Numbered from the stretch's first letter, positions 43,529 to 52,357 are shown. The stretch is 64,000 bases of DNA from Seonamhaeicola sp. S2-3 (GCF_001971785.1 NZ_CP019389.1:3235001-3299000), one strand, 5' to 3'. Notes: a model not told the origin generated them from the letters alone. Made by a program: numbers and translations.

Positions 43529-44409
43529 TGCAAAAAGATATCCCAAATATTGAGTTTAATGCTAAAAAGCCTAACAATTCTGGTATAGAAATTCTTACCA
43601 TTGAAAATTTAGCGGCTAGAAAAGATCTTGCAAAAGATCATCATCCAGAAAAAGCACATCAGGTAGCATTTAATATGATTGTGTATTATACCGAAGGAGA
43701 AAGCAAGCAACTGGTAGATTTTGTATGGCATCCGGTGAAAAAGAATACTATTATTCATATTTCAAAAGGACAAATAAATGCCTTTCAGTTTACCAAAGGT
43801 TTAAAAGGATACATATTATTGTTTACTGCTTCATATCTTCAAAAGCAAATCAATGCCTTGCCTAAAAATGAAATTGAAAGACTGTTCAATGCGCATTTAT
43901 TTTCACCAATAATACAGGTGCCAGACGATTCTAATGTATTGCAGTATTTTCATTTATTATTTGAAGAATATACCAATTCAAAAGAAGATTACAGTCAAGA
44001 AAACACATACAAATCGTTACATTCTATCATATTTTCGAAGTTAGAACGCTTAAAGCAATACCAAACGTTTCATTTAAAACATTCTAATCAACTTCATACG
44101 TTTTTAAATTTTAAATCGTTGTTAGAAACACATTACAAAACCAGTAGGAATGCCGATTTTTATGCTGAAAAACTAAACATAACCTACAAACATCTTAATA
44201 CCATTTGTAAGTCTATTATTGGTATTACAGCTAAACAATTTATAGATCAGTTTTTGGTTTTAGAAGCCAAACGCTTACTTGTAAATTCAGATATAAAAAG
44301 TACCGAATTGGCCTATAATTTAGGTTTTGAAGAACCAACAAACTTTGTAAAGTACTTTAAAAAACATACAGGATTTACCCCAAATTCATTCAAAAAACAA
44401 TATATTTAG
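43528..44409 (+). CDS. AraC family transcriptional regulator
   Basis: A 293-residue regulator with a cupin-like N-terminal sensing half (VDFVWHPVKKNTIIHISKG) and a C-terminal double helix-turn-helix. The HTH part includes FYAEKLNITYKHLNTICKS and ELAYNLGFEEPTNFVKYFK followed by HTGFTPNSFKKQ, the AraC signature. The target is probably a nearby gene such as the SDR upstream, but no site is evident. It may be read from the same transcript as the SDR. Confidence 0.9.
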   Translation: MQKDIPNIEFNAKKPNNSGIEILTIENLAARKDLAKDHHPEKAHQVAFNMIVYYTEGESKQLVDFVWHPVKKNTIIHISKGQINAFQFTKGLKGYILLFTASYLQKQINALPKNEIERLFNAHLFSPIIQVPDDSNVLQYFHLLFEEYTNSKEDYSQENTYKSLHSIIFSKLERLKQYQTFHLKHSNQLHTFLNFKSLLETHYKTSRNADFYAEKLNITYKHLNTICKSIIGITAKQFIDQFLVLEAKRLLVNSDIKSTELAYNLGFEEPTNFVKYFKKHTGFTPNSFKKQYI

Positions 44410-44500
44410 CATTTAGGTTCGATATTTACCATTTTTATATCAATATTTATCTTTAGCTAGGTCACGTTCGTTAATAGTTTTGATTAAAAATTTCAAAAAT

Positions 44501-44698
44501 ATGTCAGATGTAAGAACGTGCCCAACTTGTGGTGCAAAAGCAAAGTACAAAGTAAAAGAGGGTTTAGAAACTTTTACAGCAGTTCAAGATGAAGAGGCTT
44601 TTAAAAAAATAGGACAGATGAAAAAAGCCATGGAAAAGTTCAAAGCCAAAGCAGAAGCTTTAGAGAAAGAGTTAAATCAACTAAAGTCTCAACAATAG
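44501..44698 (+). CDS. Small zinc-ribbon-like protein with coiled-coil tail
   Basis: A 65-residue protein. MSDVRTCPTCGAKAKYK holds a single CPTCG knuckle; only one Cys pair is present, so zinc would need a dimer partner. The rest (MKKAMEKFKAKAEALEKEL) is a charged coiled coil. I start at ATG 44501 rather than the in-frame TTG at 44480. A -7 box TAGTTTTG lies at 44475-44482. It precedes egtB by 29 bp and so probably leads the ergothioneine operon. Function unknown. Confidence 0.65.
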   Translation: MSDVRTCPTCGAKAKYKVKEGLETFTAVQDEEAFKKIGQMKKAMEKFKAKAEALEKELNQLKSQQ

Positions 44699-44727
44699 CA
44701 TGACGTTAAAAAAAAAGGATTAGAATA

Positions 44728-45876
44728 ATGGCATTAAGCACAACATATCAGCAAATAAGACAACAAACACTAGCATTTTGTAAACATTTAGCTATTGAAG
44801 ATTTTTCAATTCAAGTAGTGCAATTTGCAAGTCCTGCTAAATGGCATTTAGCGCATACCACTTGGTTTTTTGAAACGTTCATTCTTAAAACTTACAGTGA
44901 TAATTATAAGGTTTTTGATGCCGATTTCAACTTTTTATTTAATAGTTATTACAATAATGTTGGTGATCGCATATTGCAAGCCAACAGAGGTAATATGTCT
45001 AGACCAAGTATTGATAGAGTGTTTGAATACAGAAACTACGTAGATAAACACATGATGAGGCTTTTAAGTGAGGCAACCGATAAAAAGCTGTTAAGTTTGG
45101 TCATCCTTGGTTTAAATCATGAGCAACAACATCAAGAACTTTTGGTAACTGATGTTAAATACATGCTTGGTCATAATCCGTTATTTCCTGTATTTAATGC
45201 TGATTATAATTTAGTAAAAGATTACAATGCAAGTAACACCTCAGTAAACATAAAAGCAGGTAATTATACTATTGGTTATCAAGGTAATGATTTTTGTTAT
45301 GATAATGAATTAGGTGTGCATCAAGTATACTTAAATGATTTTGAAATAAATAACCATTTGGTGACTAATGGTGAGTACTTAGAATTTATGAATTCTGGTG
45401 CGTATTCAGACTTTAATCTTTGGTTAGATGAAGGTTGGACATGGATAAACCAAAACAACATTAAAGCACCTTTATATTGGCATAAAAAAGATGGTGAATG
45501 GTACCAATATACCTTAGCTGGATTGCAAAAGATAGATCCGTTAGCATTGGTAAGTCATGTTAGTTTTTTTGAAGCTCAAGCGTTTGCAGAATGGAAAGGT
45601 ATGCGATTGCCTACAGAATTTGAGTGGGAAATTGCTTCGCAAAAATTTGATTGGGGTAAACGTTGGGAATGGACAAACAGCGCCTATTTACCATACCCAA
45701 ACTTTGTAAAAGAAAATGGGGCAGTAGGCGAGTATAACGGAAAATTTATGAGCAGTAAAATGGTGTTAAGAGGTGCATCTGTTGCAACGTCTAAAAACCA
45801 TAGCAGACCAACGTATCGTAATTTTTTTAACCCAACACAACGCTGGCAATATACAGGAATTAGACTCGTAAAATAA
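44728..45876 (+). CDS. egtB: Ergothioneine biosynthesis sulfoxide synthase EgtB
   Basis: A 382-residue iron enzyme that joins a thiol (gamma-glutamylcysteine or cysteine) to trimethylhistidine. The DinB-like N-terminal half has the iron ligands near H43 (HLAHTTWFFE) and H131/H135 (HEQQHQELL, HxxxHxE). The C-terminal half is a formylglycine-generating-enzyme-like domain (NHLVTNGEYLEFMNSG, RLPTEFEWEIAS, WQYTGIRLVK). It abuts egtD with no gap. Absence of egtA and egtC here leaves open that cysteine is used directly. Confidence 0.93.
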   Translation: MALSTTYQQIRQQTLAFCKHLAIEDFSIQVVQFASPAKWHLAHTTWFFETFILKTYSDNYKVFDADFNFLFNSYYNNVGDRILQANRGNMSRPSIDRVFEYRNYVDKHMMRLLSEATDKKLLSLVILGLNHEQQHQELLVTDVKYMLGHNPLFPVFNADYNLVKDYNASNTSVNIKAGNYTIGYQGNDFCYDNELGVHQVYLNDFEINNHLVTNGEYLEFMNSGAYSDFNLWLDEGWTWINQNNIKAPLYWHKKDGEWYQYTLAGLQKIDPLALVSHVSFFEAQAFAEWKGMRLPTEFEWEIASQKFDWGKRWEWTNSAYLPYPNFVKENGAVGEYNGKFMSSKMVLRGASVATSKNHSRPTYRNFFNPTQRWQYTGIRLVK

Positions 45877-46830
45877 ATGACAAATACATTTAAAGAAGAT
45901 GTTAGGCAAGGTTTAGAGCAAACTCTTAAAACATTGCCTTCAAAATATTTTTATGATAAAAAGGGCGATGCGCTTTTTGTGGAAATCATGAACTTGCCAG
46001 AGTACTATTTAACACGATGTGAGTTAGAGATTTTTCAAAACAAAACAAACGCCTTAATTGAGGCTTTACAGTTAAAAACCAATACACATTTTGAACTTAT
46101 TGAACTTGGTGCTGGCGATGGATTAAAAACCAAACACTTGCTAAAAGCCTTAAAAAATCAACAATTTAATTTTGAATATATTCCTATTGATATTTCGACA
46201 AATGCGTTACAGTTATTACAACAAGATTTAAATAAAACTTTGCCAGATGTTGCTGTGACACCAAAACAAGGTGATTATTTTGAGGTTTTAGCATCATTAA
46301 AACACAATAACAAGCCAAAGGTCATTTTGTTTTTAGGCTCTAATATTGGTAATATGGAAGATGTTGTAGCGCAACAATTTATTTATAATTTAGGTGCTAA
46401 TCTTCAAAAAAATGATATGCTTTTATTAGGCGTGGATTTAATAAAACCTGAAGACATTGTATTGCCAGCTTATAACGATTCTAAAGGCATTACGGCGCAA
46501 TTCAATTTAAATATTTTAGAGCGAATTAATAACGAATTAGATGCCAATTTTAATTTAAATCATTTTGTACATCATCCAGAATATGATGAAAATATAGGTA
46601 TTGCTAAAAGCTACATTAAGAGTACAAAAGCACAAACTGTAACTATTAAAGCTATAAATGCGTCGTATAATTTTAATGAAGGTGAAAAAATTCACACCGA
46701 AATATCTAGAAAATATAACGACAACTTAATTAAGAGTATTATTGCAAATACCGATTTTACCATAGAACATAAAATTTTAGACAGCAAAGCCTATTTTGCC
46801 GATTATATCTTAAAACGCCATCAACTATGA
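45877..46830 (+). CDS. egtD: L-histidine N-alpha-methyltransferase EgtD
   Basis: A 317-residue SAM enzyme that trimethylates histidine to hercynine, the first ergothioneine step. LPSKYFYDKKGDALFVEI and PEYYLTRCELEIF are the DUF2260-like family opening, ELGAGDGLKTKHLL (76-89) binds SAM, and FLGSNIGNM is the later conserved loop. It follows egtB directly and overlaps the next gene by four bases (ATGA), so the three are translationally coupled. Confidence 0.94.
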   Translation: MTNTFKEDVRQGLEQTLKTLPSKYFYDKKGDALFVEIMNLPEYYLTRCELEIFQNKTNALIEALQLKTNTHFELIELGAGDGLKTKHLLKALKNQQFNFEYIPIDISTNALQLLQQDLNKTLPDVAVTPKQGDYFEVLASLKHNNKPKVILFLGSNIGNMEDVVAQQFIYNLGANLQKNDMLLLGVDLIKPEDIVLPAYNDSKGITAQFNLNILERINNELDANFNLNHFVHHPEYDENIGIAKSYIKSTKAQTVTIKAINASYNFNEGEKIHTEISRKYNDNLIKSIIANTDFTIEHKILDSKAYFADYILKRHQL

Positions 46831-47492
46831 GTGATAGCAAACTAGTGGTTTTAGGATTAGGAAGTCGGTCAACAGCCTTTTATTTACAAGCACTTAACCA
46901 AGAATACAACACCAAATTTGGTGGTTATAGCACCTGTCCGTTAGTATTATATAACACTAATTTTCATGCTATAAACACTTTACTACCTAAACCTTCAAAA
47001 GCTTTAGAAACGGTATTGCAACCCGTGTTTAAATCTATTCAATCATTTCAAGCTTCGCATGTATTAATACCTAATATTACATTACACGAAACAATAGATG
47101 GTTTGTTAATTCCAGAACAAATTATCCACCCTATCCATCTAACAATAAATGCTATTAAGGCTAAACAATTAAAAAAAGTTGTGGTGTTTGGTTCTATATA
47201 TACCATGACATCGCATTATATTAAAGATGCTTTTAATGCTCATAATATAGATGTTATTCTACCAGATGCATCAGAAATGCACTTGATTGATTCTGTAAGA
47301 CAAGCAGTTTATAATCATACCGAAACAAAAACATTAATGGATTCATATTACAAGTTATGCCGTACTTACGCATTAAAGCATACCATTATTTTGGCATGTA
47401 CAGAACTATCAATTCTTAAAGCGAAAAACAACGCTATTATTGATATGGCACAACTGCAAATAGAAAACACTATTAAACTGCTGTCTAAATAG
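46827..47492 (+). CDS. Aspartate/glutamate racemase-like protein lacking the first catalytic Cys
   Basis: A 221-residue member of the Asp/Glu/hydantoin racemase family. The second catalytic block LACTELSIL keeps Cys191, but the first block, usually P-C-N-T-x-H, reads IPNITLH (81-87) with Asn in place of Cys. A one-base proton shuttle is therefore broken, as in known one-Cys family members with altered specificity. It overlaps egtD by ATGA, so it is made with the ergothioneine enzymes. A role as lyase, isomerase or modified racemase in that pathway is inference. Confidence 0.75.
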   Translation: MSDSKLVVLGLGSRSTAFYLQALNQEYNTKFGGYSTCPLVLYNTNFHAINTLLPKPSKALETVLQPVFKSIQSFQASHVLIPNITLHETIDGLLIPEQIIHPIHLTINAIKAKQLKKVVVFGSIYTMTSHYIKDAFNAHNIDVILPDASEMHLIDSVRQAVYNHTETKTLMDSYYKLCRTYALKHTIILACTELSILKAKNNAIIDMAQLQIENTIKLLSK

Positions 47493-47598
47493 GTTATATA
47501 TTTACCATTTTTAGGAATGTATTCATCTTATTTTTAGACCAGTTATTACAGAACTTTGTATTCATAATAAACGATATAAATAAAAATTTTAAAATATT

Positions 47599-48453
47599 AT
47601 GAAAATAGCAGTCACATCGGTAAGCGGACAATTAGGCGCAGCCATAGCAAATCAATTAATTAAAACCATAGGAAAAGCTAATGTGGTAGGAATTGCACGT
47701 ACACCAGAAAAAGCGCAGCATTTAGGAATTGAAATTAGAAAAGGCGATTACAACAGTCGCGAACAATTTAACGAAGCCTTAGTTGGTATGGATGCTGTGT
47801 TGCTAGTTTCTGGTATGGATGCACCAGATAAACGTATTGAACAACACCGCAATGTTATTGAAGCGGCTAAACAAAACAAAGTAGCTAAAATTGTTTATAC
47901 CAGTATTATTGGTGCCGAAAAAGGTTCAGCGTTTAGCCCAATAGTACAAAGTAACCGCCAAACAGAAACAGACATTAAAAACTCTGGTTTAGACTTTGTT
48001 ATTGGAAGAAATAGCATTTACATTGAACCCGATTTAGAATACATTGATACTTATGTAAAAGAAGGAGAAATAAGAAATTCTGCCGGAACAGGCAAGTGTA
48101 CCTACACTAGCAGAGAGGCTTTAGCAGTAGCTTATACCAAAATGCTTACAGAAGAAAAACATAACGGAAACACTTATAATTTAGCAGGCGAAGCCATTAC
48201 GCAAGCAGAACTTGCAAATTATATCAATACAGTATATGGCACTAATTTAAGCTATAACGCTATTTCTGTTGATGCTTATACTAAAGAACGCCAAGAAGCA
48301 TTGGGTGAATTTTTAGGCACTGTAATTGGTGGTATTTATGAAAGTATGCGCAATGGTGCTTATGATGTTAAAAGTGATTACCAAAAAGTTGTAGGTGAAC
48401 CACATCCAAGTGCTTTAGAACTGATTAAAGCGTATAAAGCAACTTCAAATTAA
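47599..48453 (+). CDS. NmrA/QorB-like NAD(P)H-binding oxidoreductase
   Basis: A 284-residue atypical SDR. VTSVSGQLGAAIANQL is a variant of the TGATGxLG cofactor loop and VVGIARTPEKAQHLG the NADP-selecting region; KIVYTSIIGAE and GLDFVIGRNSIYIE are typical of NAD(P)H:quinone reductase type 2 (QorB) and NmrA-like proteins. It may reduce quinones or sense NADPH. It lies between the egt operon and a MarR regulator and may be a target of the latter, although no operator precedes it. Confidence 0.83.
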   Translation: MKIAVTSVSGQLGAAIANQLIKTIGKANVVGIARTPEKAQHLGIEIRKGDYNSREQFNEALVGMDAVLLVSGMDAPDKRIEQHRNVIEAAKQNKVAKIVYTSIIGAEKGSAFSPIVQSNRQTETDIKNSGLDFVIGRNSIYIEPDLEYIDTYVKEGEIRNSAGTGKCTYTSREALAVAYTKMLTEEKHNGNTYNLAGEAITQAELANYINTVYGTNLSYNAISVDAYTKERQEALGEFLGTVIGGIYESMRNGAYDVKSDYQKVVGEPHPSALELIKAYKATSN

Positions 48454-48518
48454 GATAAAAATAAATGGTTTTGTTTCTTTAGAAGCAGAAATCAATTGTG
48501 TTTGATGGTTAATAGCAG

Positions 48519-48545
48519 GAAAGGCTACCTAAACGGTAGTCTTTC
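48519..48545 (+). terminator. Intrinsic terminator after the QorB-like gene
   Basis: GAAAGGCTACC pairs with GGTAGTCTTTC (one G-U pair) around TAAAC, followed by a short T-rich tail. Confidence 0.6.
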
Positions 48546-48610
48546 TTAAACTTATACAGGTAACAGAAACATACATCTAACTATTTTTTTTGTTAAAATT
48601 TATAAATAAA

Positions 48611-48656
48611 CGTAACTAGTTACGTTTTTATTCTTACATTTGTGTAACTAGTTACG
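48611..48656. promoter_or_regulatory. Twin palindromic operator and promoter of marR
   Basis: CGTAACTAGTTACG (48611-48624) and TGTAACTAGTTACG (48643-48656) share the perfect 12-bp palindrome GTAACTAGTTAC, centre spacing 32 bp, about three helical turns. The -7 box TACATTTG (48635-48642) lies between them and the second copy covers the start point, 5 bp before the marR ATG. This is a classic autorepression layout. Confidence 0.78.
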
Positions 48657-48661
48657 TAATT

Positions 48662-49141
48662 ATGAATGATTTTTTAATAGCATTAGAGTATGAAGGCATT
48701 ACAAGTAGATTAAAACGCTTAAGTGATACTTTACTATACAGCACTAAAGACTTATACAAATCTGAAGGTTTAGATATAGATCCAAACTGGAATTTAATAT
48801 TTAGACTTCTACAAGAACATAGTGAATTAACCATAACAGAAATGGCAGATACTTTACAATTTTCGCATCCAGCAGTAATTAAGATTGTTAAGAAGATGAA
48901 AAAACGTGGTTACATAAATTCTTATGCAGATAAAGACGATAAACGTAAGCAGGTATTATCGTTAACCGATAAAGCGCATCAACATATAAAAACGTTTGAA
49001 GCCTATTGGACTGCAGGTACAGAAGTGGTAGAAGATCTTTTAGCCGACAGCCCTAATTTGCTAGACGAATTAACCAAAATTGAAGAAAAAGTAAACCAAT
49101 TAGATTATAAACAACGTGTATTATTAAAATTAGAAAAGTGA
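48662..49141 (+). CDS. MarR family transcriptional regulator
   Basis: A 159-residue winged-helix regulator. LTITEMADTLQFSHPAVIK is the recognition helix region and RGYINSYADKDDKRKQVLS the wing with the conserved DxRxxx pattern. The N-terminal helix carries charged residues typical of dimerisation. Two identical palindromes just upstream of its start are the probable binding sites. Its stop overlaps the next start (TGATG). Confidence 0.92.
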   Translation: MNDFLIALEYEGITSRLKRLSDTLLYSTKDLYKSEGLDIDPNWNLIFRLLQEHSELTITEMADTLQFSHPAVIKIVKKMKKRGYINSYADKDDKRKQVLSLTDKAHQHIKTFEAYWTAGTEVVEDLLADSPNLLDELTKIEEKVNQLDYKQRVLLKLEK

Positions 49142-49404
49142 TGAATATACTCGCTGAAACTTTAGGTTACCTTGCAATTGCAGCAGGATTTTACGCTGTA
49201 ACAAAAAAGGAAATGTCAGGATTTAGATTGTGGCATTTAATTTCAAGTTTCTTTTATGTTATTTATGGTGTGTTTTTGTATTCTGGTCCCTTAATTATTT
49301 CTGGTGCTATATTTTGTGTTATTCATATTCATCACTTACGAAAAATGAAACAAAAAAAAGACCCAAAAAACTTTGGGCCAAATTCAAAATGTTCGTCTTG
49401 TTAA
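49141..49404 (+). CDS. Small YgjV-like inner membrane protein
   Basis: An 87-residue protein with three hydrophobic segments (AETLGYLAIAAGFYAV, HLISSFFYVIYGVFLYSG, LIISGAIFCVIHIHHL) and a Lys/Cys-bearing tail (NSKCSSC). The pattern and size fit the YgjV-type membrane family, weakly. The ATG at 49141 overlaps the MarR stop by one base (a GTG at 49138 is less likely), so it is coupled to marR and may be the gene regulated with it. Confidence 0.6.
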   Translation: MNILAETLGYLAIAAGFYAVTKKEMSGFRLWHLISSFFYVIYGVFLYSGPLIISGAIFCVIHIHHLRKMKQKKDPKNFGPNSKCSSC

Positions 49405-49407
49405 AAT

Positions 49408-49929
49408 TTACAATAAACGTTCGGCTATTTCTAACCAACTAGAAACTCTGGTGTAGCCTGTTTCGCCAACATTATGAGGCGAATTAAAGAGTAGGGTGTC
49501 GCCTTCAAATTTTTCAAGATTGTAGGTTCTATCATCAATTAATAAATCACCTCTTAAGATGAATTTATGACCACACATGATGCGATGTTCCCAAGTAATA
49601 AAAGGCATATACTGGTCTAACCAATCACTTTTTTCTTGTAATGAATTAGGGAATTGTGTAGCCGCAGTAGCTATATAAACCTCATGTTTTTTGTATAGCG
49701 CTTCCATAACCTGAATAGCATCTTTAATAGGTTTTAAATCTCTAAAAAAGCCTTTTTTATATGCATGTTGTAAGATGCTTTCTTTATGTGTTTCTGGTAC
49801 GTTTTGCCATACTTCGCCAGATTCAATATGAGCAAGTGAAAGTTTTTGTTGGTGCTCTTTATTATATAACTCTATGTGCTTACCATAAGTGTCGGTAAGT
49901 ACATCGTCCATATCTACAAATATTGTCAT
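49408..49929 (-). CDS. 5'(3')-deoxyribonucleotidase
   Basis: A 173-residue HAD-type nucleotidase. FVDMDDVLTDTYG has the catalytic Asp pair (D6, D8) and DDVLTD of the NT5C group; IATAATQFPNSLQEKSDW is motif II and GDLLIDDRTYNLEKFEG motif IV with the acidic residues. The enzyme dephosphorylates dUMP/dTMP-like substrates. It is convergent with the YgjV-like gene, only three bases apart. Confidence 0.87.
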   Translation of the reverse strand: MTIFVDMDDVLTDTYGKHIELYNKEHQQKLSLAHIESGEVWQNVPETHKESILQHAYKKGFFRDLKPIKDAIQVMEALYKKHEVYIATAATQFPNSLQEKSDWLDQYMPFITWEHRIMCGHKFILRGDLLIDDRTYNLEKFEGDTLLFNSPHNVGETGYTRVSSWLEIAERLL

Positions 49930-50156
49930 AAAAAAGTTTTAAACTAATTACGTTATTTTTTATTTTTTACAAAAGCTATTTTTCACATTTAACGGTTTAA
50001 TAATTTTATTTTAATGCTTAACAAGTCAATTTATCGATGATTTTTGAGTTTCATAATTAGCACCTTTCTATTCATCGTAAATTTTTAACCTTCATAAGAT
50101 TTTTTATTAAAGAACTATTTAATGTTCTAATTTTAAGCAAATTAATTTTTTAATCC

Positions 50157-50780
50157 ATGAAATATTTAATAAAATCCCTAGGCTTATTTGTTTTTATGGC
50201 AAGCTGTTTTACAGTAGTTGCTCAAGAAACTTCTGATATTTTATCAGATATTCCTCAAGATTATAAAAAACGTAGTCCTATTTACGATTTTTCAGAAAAA
50301 AAGCTAAATAGTGTTGACACAATTCCTGATTTTGTTTCAAAGAAAAACAAACTTAAAATTACTGGAACTATTTATGAAAGCGATGGTGTAACACCAGCAA
50401 AAAATGTATTATTGTTTGTACACCAACCCGATGAAGATGGGAATTTTGAATTAAAAAGGGAAAACAAAAAACGCTATGTGTACCATAGAGGTTGGGTAAG
50501 AACCGATGAAAATGGTAAATACACGCTTTATACGTTTGTTCCTGGTAGTTATATTTATGGTAAAGAATTAAAACAAATTTATCCAATAGTTAAAGAACCT
50601 AATAAACCAGAATATAAAATTGAAACGTTTCTTTTTGATAACGATCCTTTATTAACAGATAAATGTAGAACAAAAGTAGAAGAAGTAGACCCACAAAGAA
50701 TACTAAAACTTGATAAAAAAGAAGGTTTATGGGTTGCTACTAGAGATATTATTCTTGGTAAAGAAATAGAGTCTTACTAA
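50157..50780 (+). CDS. Secreted intradiol-dioxygenase-like protein with missing iron ligands
   Basis: A 207-residue exported protein. After the signal peptide (end near VVAQE, residue 24) it shows the transthyretin-like dioxygenase core: KITGTIYESDGVTPAKNVLL, HRGWVRTDENGKYTLYTFVP and GSYIYG. In active intradiol dioxygenases a PxHIHF segment follows and supplies two His ligands; here the place reads LKQIYPIVKEP with no His. The Tyr positions seem kept. It may be a non-catalytic binding protein. Its stop overlaps the patatin gene's stop by four bases. Confidence 0.65.
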   Translation: MKYLIKSLGLFVFMASCFTVVAQETSDILSDIPQDYKKRSPIYDFSEKKLNSVDTIPDFVSKKNKLKITGTIYESDGVTPAKNVLLFVHQPDEDGNFELKRENKKRYVYHRGWVRTDENGKYTLYTFVPGSYIYGKELKQIYPIVKEPNKPEYKIETFLFDNDPLLTDKCRTKVEEVDPQRILKLDKKEGLWVATRDIILGKEIESY

Positions 50781-51565
50781 AAATTATTAAACGCATTGTC
50801 AAGTAATTTTGAGGCATAGTCATATCCAATATTATAGGACTTTTCAATACCACGTTTATCTAAAACTCCAATAGAATCGAGATTTTCTGGCATAAAAAGA
50901 AGATTTGGAATGTGTAACTTACTTTTAACATTGGCGTGAAGCATTAATAGGTTAGCTCTTTGAGATAATTGCAATGAATTTTTAAGCATTCCTTTTTCAA
51001 CTTCTTTAAAAGCTGTTGTATAGGCACCAATTATAAAATTAGATGTATCAATTAATGGCTCAATAGGGAAATTATTCATAATACCTCCATCTGCATAAAG
51101 TTGTCCGTCTATATTAACCGGACTAAAAACAGGAGGTAGCGCAGCAGAGGCTAGTACTTTTTGTAATAATTCGCCTTTATGAAAAAACTGAGATTGTCCG
51201 GTTTGTAAATTGGTAGCAACCACATATAATTGCTTTTTTAAACCTTCAAACTCATTTATTGGAAAATATTTTTTAAATGATGTAAAGTATTTATCGGTAT
51301 CAAAAAGTCCTGGTTTGTATATAGTAAAATGGCTGTATTTAAATAAAGGGGTGTCTTTAAAAAAAGAAATCATATCTGATGGGCTAGTGCCATTAGCATA
51401 AAGTGCACCAACAATAGCTCCAGCACTAGCTCCAGAAACAATATCTGGGTGTATATCTCTTTCTAATAAAGCTTTAATAATACCAACGTGTGCCACCCCT
51501 TTTACACCACCGCCAGATAACACCAAACCTACTTTTTTTCCGGATAATATTGAACTTAAACTCAT
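50777..51565 (-). CDS. Patatin-like phospholipase
   Basis: A 262-residue lipid acyl hydrolase. LSGGGVKGVAHVGI is the oxyanion-hole glycine loop, GASAG (45-49) carries the nucleophile Ser47, and DGG (159-161) the catalytic Asp159. There is no signal peptide, so it should act at the inner face of the membrane. It resembles RssA-type bacterial patatins. Convergent with the dioxygenase-like gene. Confidence 0.9.
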   Translation of the reverse strand: MSLSSILSGKKVGLVLSGGGVKGVAHVGIIKALLERDIHPDIVSGASAGAIVGALYANGTSPSDMISFFKDTPLFKYSHFTIYKPGLFDTDKYFTSFKKYFPINEFEGLKKQLYVVATNLQTGQSQFFHKGELLQKVLASAALPPVFSPVNIDGQLYADGGIMNNFPIEPLIDTSNFIIGAYTTAFKEVEKGMLKNSLQLSQRANLLMLHANVKSKLHIPNLLFMPENLDSIGVLDKRGIEKSYNIGYDYASKLLDNAFNNF

Positions 51566-51668
51566 AGGTTTATAAAATTATTCAAAAAAAAATAAGAAGT
51601 TGTTTTTATTTCAATGTTTTTTCAATTTTAATACAATTTCAAAAAACATCCAACTTGTTAAATGTTAC

Positions 51669-51707
51669 TATGACATTAAAAGCTTAGTATTCAATGTCAT
51701 AATGACA
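51669..51707. promoter_or_regulatory. Inverted-repeat site, TGACAT/ATGTCA x3
   Basis: TATGACATT (51669-51677) and AATGTCATA (51693-51701) form perfect nine-base arms 15 bp apart; the second arm continues into TGTCATAATGACA (51695-51707), itself an inverted repeat. The site lies in the gap between the divergent patatin and secreted-orphan genes and may bind a regulator. Confidence 0.45.
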
Positions 51708-51847
51708 CAGTTATCCTTTATTGTTTATTCATAATAGTTAAAAGTTTTTAGTTAAAACCTAATAAAAATAGCTTGGTATTTTTTTTGAAAGAAACTAGTA
51801 AGCTATTCAAATTAAAATATTTTTTAAACTAATAAATGTAAAAGGTT

Positions 51848-52357
51848 ATGAAGATTAAAAAATTGATTGTTTTTAAAATGTTATTGTTTTTTAGCTTATT
51901 AAATGGATTTGGACAAAATTTTTATGAGGTGTTAGAAGGGCCTATTCCAAATACCAAAAACCTTAGTAGTTTTACCATAAATATTATTGGTTACAATCAG
52001 GATTTTGTGATGGCAGAATGGGAAAACTATATTAACGAGTTAAATGGTTTAACATACCTTAACTCTGTATATAAAGGTGTTATAGATACTACAGTTAAAA
52101 ATATTAAATTTCCTATCTTAAACAATCAAATTGTTAACTTGCACACAAGATTTTCTCCAAACAGTAGTTTAACAGGGATTTTGGTTTCTGTTTGGATTGA
52201 AAAGCAAGATGGCAGTTTTTTTTCTTCAAAAGAAAACTTAGATAAAGCCAAACAAATTAAAAATTGGCTTTTAGGCTTTCAAAACTGGATGCGACAAATT
52301 AATACCAGAATGATTTTAAACAAAAATAGCTTTAAACCAATAAGGCCTCCGTATTAA
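51848..52357 (+). CDS. Secreted hypothetical protein
   Basis: A 169-residue exported protein with a signal peptide ending FSLLNGFGQ (about residue 24). The mature part starts NFYEVLEGPIPNTKNLSS and contains FVMAEWENYINELNGLTY and a basic C-terminal section (NTRMILNKNSFKPIRPPY). No known motif is recognised. It stands alone between the patatin gene and the ABC exporter operon. Confidence 0.65.
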   Translation: MKIKKLIVFKMLLFFSLLNGFGQNFYEVLEGPIPNTKNLSSFTINIIGYNQDFVMAEWENYINELNGLTYLNSVYKGVIDTTVKNIKFPILNNQIVNLHTRFSPNSSLTGILVSVWIEKQDGSFFSSKENLDKAKQIKNWLLGFQNWMRQINTRMILNKNSFKPIRPPY

